Shown in pieces: positions 7,770 to 22,363 of a stretch of DNA of 25,450 nt. The position numbers and the translations under genes are program-made. The stretch covers positions 1 to 25,450 of the IMG/VR virus record IMGVR_UViG_3300032315_001071. One strand, 5' to 3'. Below the pieces are notes generated by a model, which did not search any database, had not been told where the DNA came from, and saw nothing but the letters and a program-made list of their open reading frames with translations. The DNA is from a virus. Position 1 is the first letter of the stretch, and the number at the start of each line of letters is the position of its first letter.

Positions 7770-8286
7770 CTCTTTGTTTGACTTCTTCAGGGGTCTTATT
7801 CATTGGCCCCATGTCTACGCCCCAGACAACACCACGCTTGCGTCGATCTTCGTGGACGTCTTTCTGACGAGCAGCAATAATACCTCTTTCCATCTCGGCA
7901 AGTGCTGACATAATCGTCACAACGAATCGACCTTGATATGTTGAGGTGTCGAGGTTTAAATCAAGCATTACAAGACGCCACCCATTTTTATTGGCTCGGT
8001 CTACGACGCTCAAAAAGTCTTGAGTAGATCGAGCAAGTCTATCAATTCGGGTAACAAAAAGTGCTTTAGCTTCTCCAGAATCTAGACGTTTTAGAGCGTC
8101 AGTCAGTGCTGGACGTCCACTAATGTTTTTACCAGATCGTCCTTCTTCTCTAACCAACTCTACATTTGTGTACCCAGCGAGTTCGGCAGCACTCTGTAGA
8201 TTGCGCTCTTGGACATCAAGAGAGACGCCATCATTTACTTGAAGCTGCGTTGACACACGGGCATAGAGTAAAGCTAGATCTTCCAT
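7645..8286 (-). CDS. Small serine recombinase (resolvase/invertase family)
   Basis: This 213-residue protein has the serine-recombinase catalytic core: Y-A-R-V-S-T with nucleophile S12 and R10, then V-T-R-I-D-R-L-A-R-S with R83 and R86. The E helix region S-A-L-A-E-M-E-R-G-I-I-A-A-R-Q is typical. The C-terminal end (I-S-Y-Q-K-I-A-D-G-L-N-R-D-Q-V-P) is the helix-turn-helix DNA-binding part. Length matches resolvases and invertases, not large phage integrases. It would cut and rejoin DNA at paired sites. Its start overlaps the end of the dNMP kinase gene by 13 nt, so the two are co-transcribed. No inverted repeats or insertion-sequence ends were found around it. Confidence 0.88.
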   Translation of the reverse strand: MEDLALLYARVSTQLQVNDGVSLDVQERNLQSAAELAGYTNVELVREEGRSGKNISGRPALTDALKRLDSGEAKALFVTRIDRLARSTQDFLSVVDRANKNGWRLVMLDLNLDTSTYQGRFVVTIMSALAEMERGIIAARQKDVHEDRRKRGVVWGVDMGPMNKTPEEVKQRVTSERALGISYQKIADGLNRDQVPTQNGRKWYPTTVKNLLG

Positions 8287-9182
8287 AGGTGTCTGTTTTC
8301 TTTCATAAGTGTCACAACAATATCTTCAAGAAAATCAACAGTATCTACGTTATTAATTTGGATGTTAAATTTGTAGTCTTGTAGCGCATGCTCGGACTCG
8401 TGTTCGTTTGCTCCAAAATTGTCTGGACGATTTACTCTCCAAACAGATCCACCTGCAGACTTAATTGCGTCTGCTTCGTTTGGATATCTAACGTCCGAAA
8501 AAACAACACGACTTCCGTCTGGAATAGAGTCCAATGCCATGTTTACCCAAATGTTTTCATCAATTAATTCTCTACCAACCTCTGTGCCAAATTTTTGTAA
8601 AAGCTCTCTAACTCCCGTATCTTCTTTCTTTAGGAAATCCCAGCCAAAAGACTTGACTGCCTGAGCAAGTTTCATTGGCATCCCGGCGACTTCAATTCTA
8701 GGATTTAGTGCAAGTAGTGCTTCACGAATAGAATCTGCAAAAGCCACTTTTTTGTATCCAAAATCCTCTGTAAGAGTCTTTGCAACTGTGTCTTTCCCAG
8801 ACTGAGCGTATCCCGCTAATCCGATGCAAGTAATTCTTGGTGCAAGTTTTTCGTCTTTAAGAATAAACAAAGGCATCTTAAGCTGTTTTGCAATGTGTAC
8901 TTCTAAACGTGCACCTTTAGAATCTTGCCAGCCTGGGAGCAAAACCACCCCAACACACTCAAGTAGATATTTAAGATCCCTCTTTACATAGAACTCCCAC
9001 TTTTCTACAGGATTGTCTGCGGTACCGACGGTAGCCAAGGCTTCTTCAACAGTATTGCCGTCATGCCGTGCTGGGTTCTCTACTGCGTATCCAAGACTTT
9101 CTAACTGCTTTTCAGCATCAAAGAATGCGGGGAAGTTCCAATCCTCCATGCCCGTCATGGGGCCAGCAATATAAAGCTTCAT
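8274..9182 (-). CDS. DUF4406 domain fused to deoxynucleoside monophosphate kinase
   Basis: A 302-residue two-domain protein. Residues 1-110 (Y-I-A-G-P-M-T-G-M-E-D-W-N-F-P-A-F near 4-20, V-E-N-P-A-R, D-S-K-G-A-R-L-E) match the DUF4406 group, related to nucleoside 2-deoxyribosyltransferases. Residues 117-302 form a dNMP kinase like phage T4 gp1: P-loop G-Y-A-Q-S-G-K-D (124-131), R-E-L-I-D-E-N-I-W-V, and V-V-F-S-D-V-R-Y-P-N-E-A-D-A. Together they suggest salvage or production of dNDPs for phage DNA, feeding the same pool as the NrdHIEF enzyme encoded elsewhere in the window. GGAG lies 5 nt before the ATG. Fusion of the two domains in one chain is unusual; nothing indicates a sequencing frameshift. 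Confidence 0.82.
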   Translation of the reverse strand: MKLYIAGPMTGMEDWNFPAFFDAEKQLESLGYAVENPARHDGNTVEEALATVGTADNPVEKWEFYVKRDLKYLLECVGVVLLPGWQDSKGARLEVHIAKQLKMPLFILKDEKLAPRITCIGLAGYAQSGKDTVAKTLTEDFGYKKVAFADSIREALLALNPRIEVAGMPMKLAQAVKSFGWDFLKKEDTGVRELLQKFGTEVGRELIDENIWVNMALDSIPDGSRVVFSDVRYPNEADAIKSAGGSVWRVNRPDNFGANEHESEHALQDYKFNIQINNVDTVDFLEDIVVTLMKENRHLWKI

Positions 9183-9196
9183 ACGTCTCCAGTTGT

Positions 9197-9222
9197 ATAA
9201 TAGAATGTATCATTTTGTACAG
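9197..9222 (-). promoter_or_regulatory. Promoter/operator element A of dNMP kinase gene
   Basis: Read on the minus strand this starts CTGTACAAAATGATACATT and ends in the -10 box TATTAT (9197-9202). It matches 24963-24989 on the plus strand at 23 of 27 positions, with the -10 box in the same place. The -10 predicts a start about 8 nt before the ATG at 9182. Confidence 0.55.
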
Positions 9223-9241
9223 CATTTTAGAGAAAAACGCC

Positions 9242-9267
9242 GTATAAACTTAAAGTTAAGTCTATAC
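9242..9267. repeat. 26-bp imperfect palindrome, copy 1
   Basis: GTATAAACTTAA on the left is mirrored by TTAAGTCTATAC on the right (two centre bases AG), giving near-perfect dyad symmetry. A second copy at 24905-24930 is identical except at two central positions and lies in a matching position next to the other TGTACA element. It is probably a protein-binding site. Confidence 0.6.
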
Positions 9268-9299
9268 ACAGGATACCACACAGCCCAATAAACACGCGG

Positions 9300-9305
9300 T
9301 ATAAT
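9300..9305 (+). promoter_or_regulatory. -10 box for leaderless micro-gene
   Basis: A perfect TATAAT ends 7 nt before the ATG at 9313, so the transcript should begin at or next to the start codon. No -35 is recognisable. Confidence 0.45.
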
Positions 9306-9312
9306 TGTAGTA

Positions 9313-9405
9313 ATGATAACTCCACAGAATCCATATCGATGCCCTGGATGCGGAAAAACTTATGTAGTTCCGTCGTTAGCTAAAGCTTGTGAATTAAAGC
9401 ACTGA
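9313..9405 (+). CDS. 30-residue Cys/His micro-protein
   Basis: The ATG at 9313 opens a 31-codon frame beginning MITPQNPYRCPGCGKTY and ending in C-E-L-K-H. C10, C13, C26 and H30 give a compact CxxC-x12-C-x3-H pattern able to bind one zinc ion, like a minimal zinc finger. Support for its reality is the perfect TATAAT placed for a leaderless transcript and the zinc pattern; against it, the size and a 12-nt tail-to-tail overlap with the gene ending at 9394. Function is unknown. Confidence 0.45.
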   Translation: MITPQNPYRCPGCGKTYVVPSLAKACELKH

Positions 9406-9597
9406 TTCTTCGGGGTTTTCAGGCGGGTTCTCCATAAAGGATGTTCCGTCCCACCAATCACCAATTCTTGCTTGGCCAGTCAGTTCCGTGACCTCGACCA
9501 CGTTGCTCATTACAGCGCGTGCTTGTTCTAGGCTGTCGGCAATAATAATGTTTGCCACGCGACCTCGTAATGGGTTGACTACTGCATATACGTTCAT
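9394..9597 (-). CDS. Unknown 67-residue protein
   Basis: Begins MNVYAVVNPLRGRVANIIIA and ends in an acidic, Pro/Asn-rich tail. The pattern of a short strand, then A-D-S-L-E-Q-A-R-A-V and W-W-D-G, recalls small proteins often found beside phage tail-fibre genes, where a residue range is compared with a following W-D-G turn. I do not recognise a defined family. AAAGAAAG lies 6 nt before the ATG, and the gene follows the glycine-rich fibre gene by 14 nt, so it is the last gene of the fibre operon. It might be a fibre chaperone or accessory, which is only inferred from position. Confidence 0.6.
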   Translation of the reverse strand: MNVYAVVNPLRGRVANIIIADSLEQARAVMSNVVEVTELTGQARIGDWWDGTSFMENPPENPEESVL

Positions 9598-9611
9598 TTA
9601 TATTTCTTTCT

Positions 9612-10532
9612 TTAGTAATAGATTAAAACGCAGCCGGCTCCACCTGCTCCGCCAGTTGAAGAGACTCCGCCAGCCCCGCCTCCGCCTCCGCCTCCGGATC
9701 CTCCGGCTCCGCCGTTGGCTCCGTTGCTCGCGGCCGCACCACCACCATTAGTGCCGTTTCCCAAGAAACCTGCCCCGCCCCCGCCGGTAGCGGTTCGACT
9801 AGTAGTGGTTGATGTTCGACCCCCGCCGCTCCCCCCCGCGTATCCAGCGTAAGAGTCGCCACCACTTCCCCCGAAGTTTGTCCCCTCCAAATTTGCGTCT
9901 TGGCTGGTGGCAGAGCCACCTCCACCACCTGTCCAGCCGTTTCCCCCATCACCGCCAGTACACTCGTTTGACCCTGTAGTCGAGGTGTTGCTGTGGCCCC
10001 CGCCTCCTCCACCGGCAGAGCCAGAACCCCCCACACCCCCGCCTACCGAGGCGCCGCTGTCGTTTGCGACCCCGTCTCCGCCAGCTCCCCCAATGTTGTA
10101 CCAAAGAACGCTCCCCGCACCGCCAGTGAGTGTTCCAGCAGAGGAGTTTTTTCCAGCGCCTCCAGCGCCAGCTCCATACTCAGAAACAGTCGCGGGAGCG
10201 GCGCGACCGCCGCCCGCACCGCCCGCGGCGTATAGGGTCGAGTAAGAGGAAGACCCTCCAGATCCGCCGTCAGCGTCTACAACGCCCACTCCTCCAGCGC
10301 CAACAGTCACTCTAGTTGCCGCGGGAACAAGGCCGTATGAGATTGCTCCTCCTCCCCCGCCCCCGCAGGATCTATCTCCCGCGTTGCCGCCTCCGCCCGC
10401 ACCGCCCCCGCCGACTACAATGGCAAAGACAAACGCGGGAGCGCCGGTGAGGCTGAATGACGCGTTTGTAGTAGCAGAAGAAAACGTATGTCTGAGGGTC
10501 ATGCCCGGGGGGACTAAAAAGTTACCGTACAT
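9612..10532 (-). CDS. Glycine-rich fibre-tip-like protein
   Basis: A 306-residue protein. A short N-terminal part (MYGNFLVPPGMTLRHTF, then S-L-T-G-A-P-A-F-V-F-A-I-V-V-G) leads into about 250 residues dominated by Gly runs (GGGGG), Ala, Ser and Asn, ending G-C-V-L-I-Y-Y. The same architecture, including L-T-G-A-P-A, A-x-G-G-A-G-G-G, Y-N-x-G-G-(A/S)-G-G and the ending (L/V)-L-(I/L)-Y, forms the last 290 residues of the collagen-like protein encoded just upstream, so this is a paralogous stand-alone copy. Comparable glycine-rich domains form the receptor-binding tips of phage fibres. The gene is much richer in G+C than its neighbours, a direct result of Gly codons. TAGGAG lies 11 nt before the ATG. 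Confidence 0.75.
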   Translation of the reverse strand: MYGNFLVPPGMTLRHTFSSATTNASFSLTGAPAFVFAIVVGGGGAGGGGNAGDRSCGGGGGGAISYGLVPAATRVTVGAGGVGVVDADGGSGGSSSYSTLYAAGGAGGGRAAPATVSEYGAGAGGAGKNSSAGTLTGGAGSVLWYNIGGAGGDGVANDSGASVGGGVGGSGSAGGGGGGHSNTSTTGSNECTGGDGGNGWTGGGGGSATSQDANLEGTNFGGSGGDSYAGYAGGSGGGRTSTTTSRTATGGGGAGFLGNGTNGGGAAASNGANGGAGGSGGGGGGGAGGVSSTGGAGGAGCVLIYY

Positions 10533-10544
10533 AGGCTCTTACTC

Positions 10545-15400
<4,856 letters not shown>

Positions 15401-15490
15401 GACAGTCCTTAAAAGAGGGAGATAGGCCTTCTATTATTTTACCGCATAAGCGAGTTATCAACTTTTGAAAGTGCTTTAGAATTGATATCT

Positions 15491-16420
15491 ATGGTTAATA
15501 ATTTACCTACTTTTGATAATCTTGGTGGCGACACTTGGAGAGTTAGGCGATTTGCTGACCCCCAGGTTCATGAGTGGTCTTGCTTCAATCCATCTATTGG
15601 ATACCAAGAAACTCAAGGTTTTGTTGCTATGTTCAGGTCTTCTAATTATTGGTATACAGATAGCGGGAACAGAGTTGAGTTGTTGACAGAGAATACTATA
15701 AAGAATAAAACTTATTTTTCTAAACTCGATGAAAATCTAAATTTAGTTGACTTTATTTTTATTACATATCATGGGTTTGATTATGCTTTAGTTCGCGGGC
15801 CAGAGGATCCTAAAATATATTGGAGAAACAGTCGGTGGGAGTTTACCGCTGTAATTAAAGAAGACGAGTGTCCGGTACCAAAGGTTGCTTCTTTTTGGTT
15901 AGATGGGTCAGATGCACATTTAATTAAACTTTGGGACTCCCCTAATGCGGAAAAAACAGAGAAAAATTGGATGTCTTCTTTTGACGAGAATATAAATTTT
16001 GATTTTGTGTATGGCGCAAATAAAATATATAAAAACGGCGACATAAAAAGTTTTTCAAAAGATACTAGATATAAAGGTTTTAGGGGAAGCTCAAATCTCT
16101 ACAAACTAGAAGACGGAACCTATTTATCTTTAATGCACAAGTGCTATGTCGATAAAGTCTATGCATACAACCCCAACACTTTTGGAACTATGAGAACTTC
16201 TACTAGAGATTACGTACATTTTTTTGTTAGGTATAGCGACTTTGGAGAAATTATTGGAATGTCTCGCGGGTTTCATTTTAAAGGCCCAGGAATTGAGTTT
16301 GCCTCTGGGCTTGTGGTTGCGGACGACATGGTGTATGTTTCATTTGGTGTGAAAGACCTAGTCTCATACTTTGGTAAAATCAAACTAGATAGAGTTATGG
16401 AGATTTTAGATGATTGCTGA
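15491..16420 (+). CDS. GH130-like five-bladed beta-propeller enzyme
   Basis: From ATG 15491 the protein has 309 residues (the frame extends three codons to a TTG at 15482). It carries motifs of the GH130 mannoside phosphorylase/hydrolase group and related propellers: F-N-P-S-I near residue 32, R-G-P-E-D-P-K-I-Y near 100-108, F-R-G-S-S-N-L-Y-K-L-E-D-G-T-Y near 200, and I-E-F-A-S-G-L-V-V near 275. GPEDP(R/K) and GSSN are the active-site and blade-start segments in the family. Family members cleave or phosphorolyse beta-mannosides; here it may trim host or phage glycans, which is inference. It overlaps the next gene by 11 nt. Codons are A/T-rich compared with the fibre genes, suggesting a different origin. 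Confidence 0.6.
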   Translation: MVNNLPTFDNLGGDTWRVRRFADPQVHEWSCFNPSIGYQETQGFVAMFRSSNYWYTDSGNRVELLTENTIKNKTYFSKLDENLNLVDFIFITYHGFDYALVRGPEDPKIYWRNSRWEFTAVIKEDECPVPKVASFWLDGSDAHLIKLWDSPNAEKTEKNWMSSFDENINFDFVYGANKIYKNGDIKSFSKDTRYKGFRGSSNLYKLEDGTYLSLMHKCYVDKVYAYNPNTFGTMRTSTRDYVHFFVRYSDFGEIIGMSRGFHFKGPGIEFASGLVVADDMVYVSFGVKDLVSYFGKIKLDRVMEILDDC

Positions 16421-16637
16421 GCTGGATATACAGGAAGCACCTGTCACGATTGACTCAGACGGAGAGAATGTTTTTACGCATGTTGCGGAAGCAGCTCTTA
16501 TAACTGAGGCATATGTAAATGGGACAGCAATTATGGCCCTGTGCGGTTACATATTTATACCCCACCGCGACCCGGAAAAGTATCCGGTCTGCAAAGAGTG
16601 TAAAGATATTCTTGACGCACTCTATTTGTCAATTTGA
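16410..16637 (+). CDS. DUF3039-like actinobacterial zinc-ribbon protein
   Basis: This 75-residue protein closes with A-L-C-G-Y-I-F-I-P-H-R-D-P-E-K-Y-P-V-C-K-E-C-K, matching the DUF3039 pattern ALCGxxxxPxRDPxKxPVCxxCK of actinobacterial proteins. H24, C45, C61 and C64 can hold a zinc ion. The role of the family is unknown; it is almost confined to Actinobacteria, so it supports the host assignment. GGAG lies 7 nt before the ATG, and the start lies inside the end of the GH130-like gene, so translation is coupled. Confidence 0.75.
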   Translation: MIAELDIQEAPVTIDSDGENVFTHVAEAALITEAYVNGTAIMALCGYIFIPHRDPEKYPVCKECKDILDALYLSI

Positions 16638-16662
16638 CATAACACTAACGAGAGGATAGACT
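16634..16662 (+). promoter_or_regulatory. Consensus promoter for leaderless FmdB-like gene
   Basis: Perfect TTGACA (16634-16639), 17-nt spacer, TAGACT (16657-16662), then exactly 6 nt to the ATG at 16669. The transcript is expected to start at the ATG. Confidence 0.7.
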
Positions 16663-16668
16663 GAGGAC

Positions 16669-16827
16669 ATGCCAACATACGAATACATTTGTGAGAAAAA
16701 GCACATCTACACTGAAGAGCGGGGCATTGCTGAGGATCAAAAGCAGATTGAATGCCCTAAGTGTAAAACCCCACTCAAGCGTATTTATAACCCACCAACA
16801 ATTATCTACAATGGTGTTGGGTTTTAG
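16669..16827 (+). CDS. FmdB-family zinc-ribbon protein
   Basis: A 52-residue protein beginning MPTYEYICEKKHIYTEE, the hallmark N-terminus of the FmdB-type putative regulatory zinc ribbon, followed by E-C-P-K-C-K-T-P-L-K-R-I-Y-N-P-P. The second knuckle (C29, C32) is normal; the first, usually CxxC, is C8-x3-H12 here, so a CHCC site replaces the usual four cysteines. Members are thought to be nucleic-acid-binding or regulatory, but function is poorly known. The gene has its own consensus promoter with no room for a leader. Confidence 0.75.
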   Translation: MPTYEYICEKKHIYTEERGIAEDQKQIECPKCKTPLKRIYNPPTIIYNGVGF

Positions 16828-16864
16828 CAAAACTCAAGGCTAACTACAGAAAGAAAAATGACAC

Positions 16865-17176
16865 ATGGAACTATTCTCTTCCGATTTCCCAGACTTTACA
16901 GAATTTGGAACTCCCCCTTGCGCTGAATCAAACCCTGACGCTTTTTTCTGCGATGAACCAGTTGAGGGTCTTATAGTAAATCGAGCTGTTTATACTTTTG
17001 AACAAGAAGCAAAAATTGTTTGCTCTACGTGTCCATATCAAAAGCGATGCTTAGATTATGCGCTGGATCACCCAGAGCTAGAGGGCATCTGGGGAATGTC
17101 TACCGAAAAGCAGCGCCGAAGAATGCGCCGAGGAGAGTTTGTCAGTCTTGGCATCCCAGCAAGACGACATGTTTAA
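16865..17176 (+). CDS. WhiB-family iron-sulfur transcription factor
   Basis: A 103-residue protein with the WhiB core: C19 in P-P-C-A-E-S-N-P-D-A-F-F, then C53-S-T-C56-P-Y-Q-K-R-C62, giving the four cysteines that bind a 4Fe-4S cluster. The G-I-W-G-M turn at 74-78 (GIWGG in most) and the basic tail R-R-R-M-R-R-G are the sigma-factor and DNA-contacting elements. WhiB proteins occur only in Actinobacteria and their phages; phage copies are known to redirect host transcription, for example by blocking host WhiB2. Here it may reprogramme the host sigma factor while phage promoters are active. It follows the FmdB-like gene by 37 nt. Confidence 0.93.
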   Translation: MELFSSDFPDFTEFGTPPCAESNPDAFFCDEPVEGLIVNRAVYTFEQEAKIVCSTCPYQKRCLDYALDHPELEGIWGMSTEKQRRRMRRGEFVSLGIPARRHV

Positions 17177-17240
17177 TTTGCGGTAGAATATATATGTACG
17201 CCTGGGAGAGGGCTCTAAACCTCTACCCTAGGGAGATTAC

Positions 17241-17504
17241 ATGGAAATCACAAAGAAGATCTTCAAGCGTACTATCGCGCTTGTTATCCTCAAGGTCAGC
17301 GGTGTTCTCGCTGCTGGCTCAATCGCAGGTGTCGAACTTTGGCAGTCTGCATTAGTTGCCGCATTTGTCGGTATCATGGAAGTTGCCGAGTCGCTTGCAC
17401 GTGCATACGTTGTTGATGGAGTTCTCGACAATGACGAGATCGACATTGCCTTTGCTTCGTCTGCTGAAGCTGCTTTGTCAAAGCAAAAAAGCTCTGACTA
17501 CTAA
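17241..17504 (+). CDS. Small membrane-associated protein (possible holin-like)
   Basis: An 87-residue protein. A basic start (M-E-I-T-K-K-I-F-K-R) is followed by a hydrophobic stretch (I-A-L-V-I-L-K-V-S-G-V-L-A-A-G-S-I-A-G) and a second one (S-A-L-V-A-A-F-V-G-I-M-E-V-A), then an acidic end with E-I-D-I-A-F. Two short hydrophobic segments with a basic head resemble small actinophage holins (r1t-like group), but no lysin lies nearby, so the name is tentative. AGGGAG lies 7 nt before the ATG, and the leader contains an AGAGG/CCTCT hairpin. A strong terminator follows directly. Confidence 0.5.
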   Translation: MEITKKIFKRTIALVILKVSGVLAAGSIAGVELWQSALVAAFVGIMEVAESLARAYVVDGVLDNDEIDIAFASSAEAALSKQKSSDY

Positions 17505-17519
17505 AAAATAAAAAAGAAG

Positions 17520-17548
17520 ACCCCCTCGTTTGAGGGGGTTTTCTTTTT
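17520..17548. terminator. Bidirectional intrinsic terminator
   Basis: ACCCCCTC (17520-17527) pairs with GAGGGGGT (17532-17539) around a GTTT loop. T-rich sequence follows on the plus strand and A-rich sequence precedes it, so it can stop transcription from both sides. It separates the membrane protein gene from the convergent HTH gene. Confidence 0.9.
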
Positions 17549-18032
17549 ACAGTATTTGCTCTCGTCTTAGTCTTGCTTTTGATACCGCGTAGTAGAGCGG
17601 GTTAGCGGAGCTCATCCCTAAGACCTTTGCAATCTTGTTTAAAGAAACTTTTTCAGTCTCATAAATGTGAAGGACAATCTCGTGGTAGCCAGTCGAGTCA
17701 CCTTCCGTGTTTGCAAATCCTCGTGCAAATTGGATCCTGTATGCAGCGTCAGAGATTTCTGCTTCTGTTGATTTGCTATTGGTTCCCTTACCTTTTGGTG
17801 GGATTTCTGCAGTCAAAACTCTACGTCTAATTCCCGCGTAGGTAACGTCCAGCTCTTTTGCAAGCTGCAGTAGACTTCCACCCTTAGAGTAGAACTCAAC
17901 AAGAAGCCTCGTGTATTCACGAGATGCGTCGTGTTGTGGAGACTTAGTGGCCCTTGAGCCATAAGCCTTTTTCGCAAGTTCGAGATGCGGTGCAATGTGT
18001 GCTGCATACTCTTGTGTCAGTTCGTCTTTCAT
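17547..18032 (-). CDS. Double helix-turn-helix DNA-binding regulator
   Basis: A 161-residue protein with two HTH segments: S-L-L-Q-L-A-K-E-L-D-V-T-Y-A-G-I-R-R-R at about 53-71 and S-L-N-K-I-A-K-V-L-G-M-S-S-A-N-P-L-Y at about 130-147. Both have the Ala/Leu-x-x-Leu-Gly/Asp-Val/Met pattern of resolvase- or sigma-type helix-turn-helix motifs. No enzymatic domain is seen, so a regulator binding two adjacent half-sites is likely. The gene has its own strong promoter and no leader, and lies divergent to the small basic protein and tmRNA, which it might control. Which phage targets it binds is unknown. Confidence 0.65.
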   Translation of the reverse strand: MKDELTQEYAAHIAPHLELAKKAYGSRATKSPQHDASREYTRLLVEFYSKGGSLLQLAKELDVTYAGIRRRVLTAEIPPKGKGTNSKSTEAEISDAAYRIQFARGFANTEGDSTGYHEIVLHIYETEKVSLNKIAKVLGMSSANPLYYAVSKARLRREQIL

Positions 18033-18038
18033 AGTTTT

Positions 18039-18066
18039 ATGATAGCACTAATAACTTTTTTGTCAA
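18039..18066 (-). promoter_or_regulatory. Consensus promoter for leaderless HTH gene
   Basis: On the minus strand: TTGACA (18061-18066), a 16-nt spacer ending in TGC, TATCAT (18039-18044), then exactly 6 nt to the ATG at 18032. It lies back-to-back with the promoter of the small basic protein gene. Confidence 0.75.
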
Positions 18067-18087
18067 CTTACTATTTATTATTTTTTG

Positions 18088-18096
18088 TGCTATGCT
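18088..18096 (+). promoter_or_regulatory. Extended -10 promoter for small basic protein and tmRNA
   Basis: TGCTATGCT at 18088-18096 ends exactly 6 nt before the ATG at 18103. TTACTA at 18068-18073, 17 nt upstream, is a possible -35. This is the only clear promoter before the tmRNA, so it may drive both. Confidence 0.6.
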
Positions 18097-18102
18097 TTAG
18101 AT

Positions 18103-18237
18103 ATGGCAAAAGGAAAAGGTGGCGGACAGAAGCCCGCCAAAGGCAGCAACTCGGATCGACAGAACGGCAAGGCGAACAAGAAGCGCCCCAAGAAGTTTGA
18201 TCTTGAGAAGCGACGCCTTGTAGTAGTAGAAAACTAA
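18103..18237 (+). CDS. 44-residue basic protein abutting tmRNA
   Basis: The ATG at 18103 gives a 44-residue protein starting MAKGKGGGQKPAKGSNS and ending K-R-R-L-V-V-V-E-N. It is rich in Lys, Arg, Gly and Asn and looks disordered and nucleic-acid-binding, like a ribosomal or histone-like tail; no family is recognised. The extended -10 box 6 nt upstream and its position 7 nt before the tmRNA support it as a real gene. It is not SmpB (far too short). Confidence 0.55.
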   Translation: MAKGKGGGQKPAKGSNSDRQNGKANKKRPKKFDLEKRRLVVVEN

Positions 18238-18244
18238 ATATCAA

Positions 18245-18577
18245 GGGCCTGACAGGATTCGACAGCTGTCTTAAGTCTGATGAAGCAAGCAGAAACTGCG
18301 GTGCATTCTTAAAAGTGTCGCACAAAAATAAAAGCAAACGCTAAAAGCGCCTTCGCTCTCGCAGCCTAAAAACTGTTAAAGCACTTTGACTAAATTTATC
18401 CCCCTTCGGATTAGTCAAAGTTAAAAAAGATGGGGGCGGTTTTTCAAAGACAGCTCTTTGGATTACCTGACCGTTCTGGCAAAACATGCGGTCAGGGACA
18501 CTTTTTAACTTGCCTAAGCTTGTAGAAGACCAGAATGAACGCAGTTGGACGGGGTTTCGATTACCCCCAGGTCCACA
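18245..18577 (+). ncRNA. ssrA: Phage-encoded tmRNA (10Sa RNA)
   Basis: Rescues stalled ribosomes by adding a degradation tag. The 5' end GGGCCTG (18245-18251) pairs with CAGGTCC (18568-18574) as a 7-bp acceptor stem (one G-T pair), and the 5' region has the typical G-A-C-A-GGATTCGAC. The T-arm GGGGT-TTCGATT-ACCCC lies at 18551-18567. The tag-coding frame (18334-18369) reads ANAKSAFALAA followed by TAA, with the classical ALAA ending. Several stems fit the pseudoknot region, including CCTGACCG/CGGTCAGG and TTTGACTAA/TTAGTCAAA. ACA follows the acceptor, so the CCA end is not encoded. Phage tmRNAs are known in actinophages. No own promoter or terminator is evident; readthrough from 18096 is likely. 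Confidence 0.95.
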
Positions 18578-18583
18578 ATAGAT

Positions 18584-18612
18584 TTGACTTAAAAGCCGTA
18601 TACTGGTAATCT
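18584..18612 (+). promoter_or_regulatory. Promoter of the nrdHIEF operon
   Basis: TTGACT (18584-18589), 17-nt spacer, TAATCT (18607-18612). A leader of about 30 nt follows, with a strong ribosome site GGGAGG (18636-18641) before nrdH. A TATACT at 18599-18604 lies within the spacer and could be an alternative -10. Confidence 0.6.
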
Positions 18613-18648
18613 CTTCATATCTACTTTATCTGTCCCGGGAGGTTCAAA

Positions 18649-18873
18649 ATGACTGTTACGGTCTATACAACACCATCGTGCGTTCAATGTGAAAGCACCA
18701 AAAAGCTATTGAACAAGAACGAAATTATGTTTAGCACAGTCGACTTAACAGAAGACGATGAAGCAATGGCATATGTAAAGTCTCTCGGTTATGCCTCAGC
18801 CCCAGTTGTTATTGCTGGTGACAAGCATTGGTCTGGATTTCGTCCAGACATGATCTCCTCTCTGGCTGCGTGA
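18649..18873 (+). CDS. nrdH: NrdH glutaredoxin-like protein
   Basis: A 74-residue redoxin with the C-V-Q-C active site (C11, C14) after M-T-V-T-V-Y-T-T-P-S, and the NrdH-specific W-S-G-F-R-P-D near the end. Length is normal for NrdH. It passes electrons from host thioredoxin reductase to the large subunit of class Ib ribonucleotide reductase. It heads the operon with an excellent ribosome site 7 nt before the ATG. Confidence 0.95.
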   Translation: MTVTVYTTPSCVQCESTKKLLNKNEIMFSTVDLTEDDEAMAYVKSLGYASAPVVIAGDKHWSGFRPDMISSLAA

Positions 18874-19265
18874 GTTTAGTTGGAGATTGTATATTTCTCC
18901 AACTACTCAGGCAACACAAAACGATTCGTTGAAAAACTCGACATACCAGCAATTAGAATTCCAGTAAAGTGGGATGCGAATCGACCCTTAGTAGTTGACT
19001 CTGAGTATGTTTTGGTGGTCCCAACGTACGGTGGTGGGGCCGACTCGCATGCGGTACCCAGATCTGTAATTAAATTTTTAAATATTAGAGAGAATAGAAA
19101 GCTTTCAGTTGCTATAGTTGGCACAGGCAACACAAATTTTGGAGAGCACTACTGCCTCGCTGCAGATATTATTTCTGCTAAATTAAATATTCCAGTGATC
19201 GCTCGAGTAGAGTTACTGGGGACAAATGAAGATGTTAAACAAGTAACTGAGAGGATCCAACAACT

Positions 19266-22348
<3,083 letters not shown>

Positions 22349-22363
22349 CCTATTACATAAATA

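Noticed and set aside
7645-8286. Insertion sequence carrying the recombinase
   Set aside because: No terminal repeats, target duplication or accessory transposase gene found; the gene is coupled to the kinase gene like ordinary phage genes.
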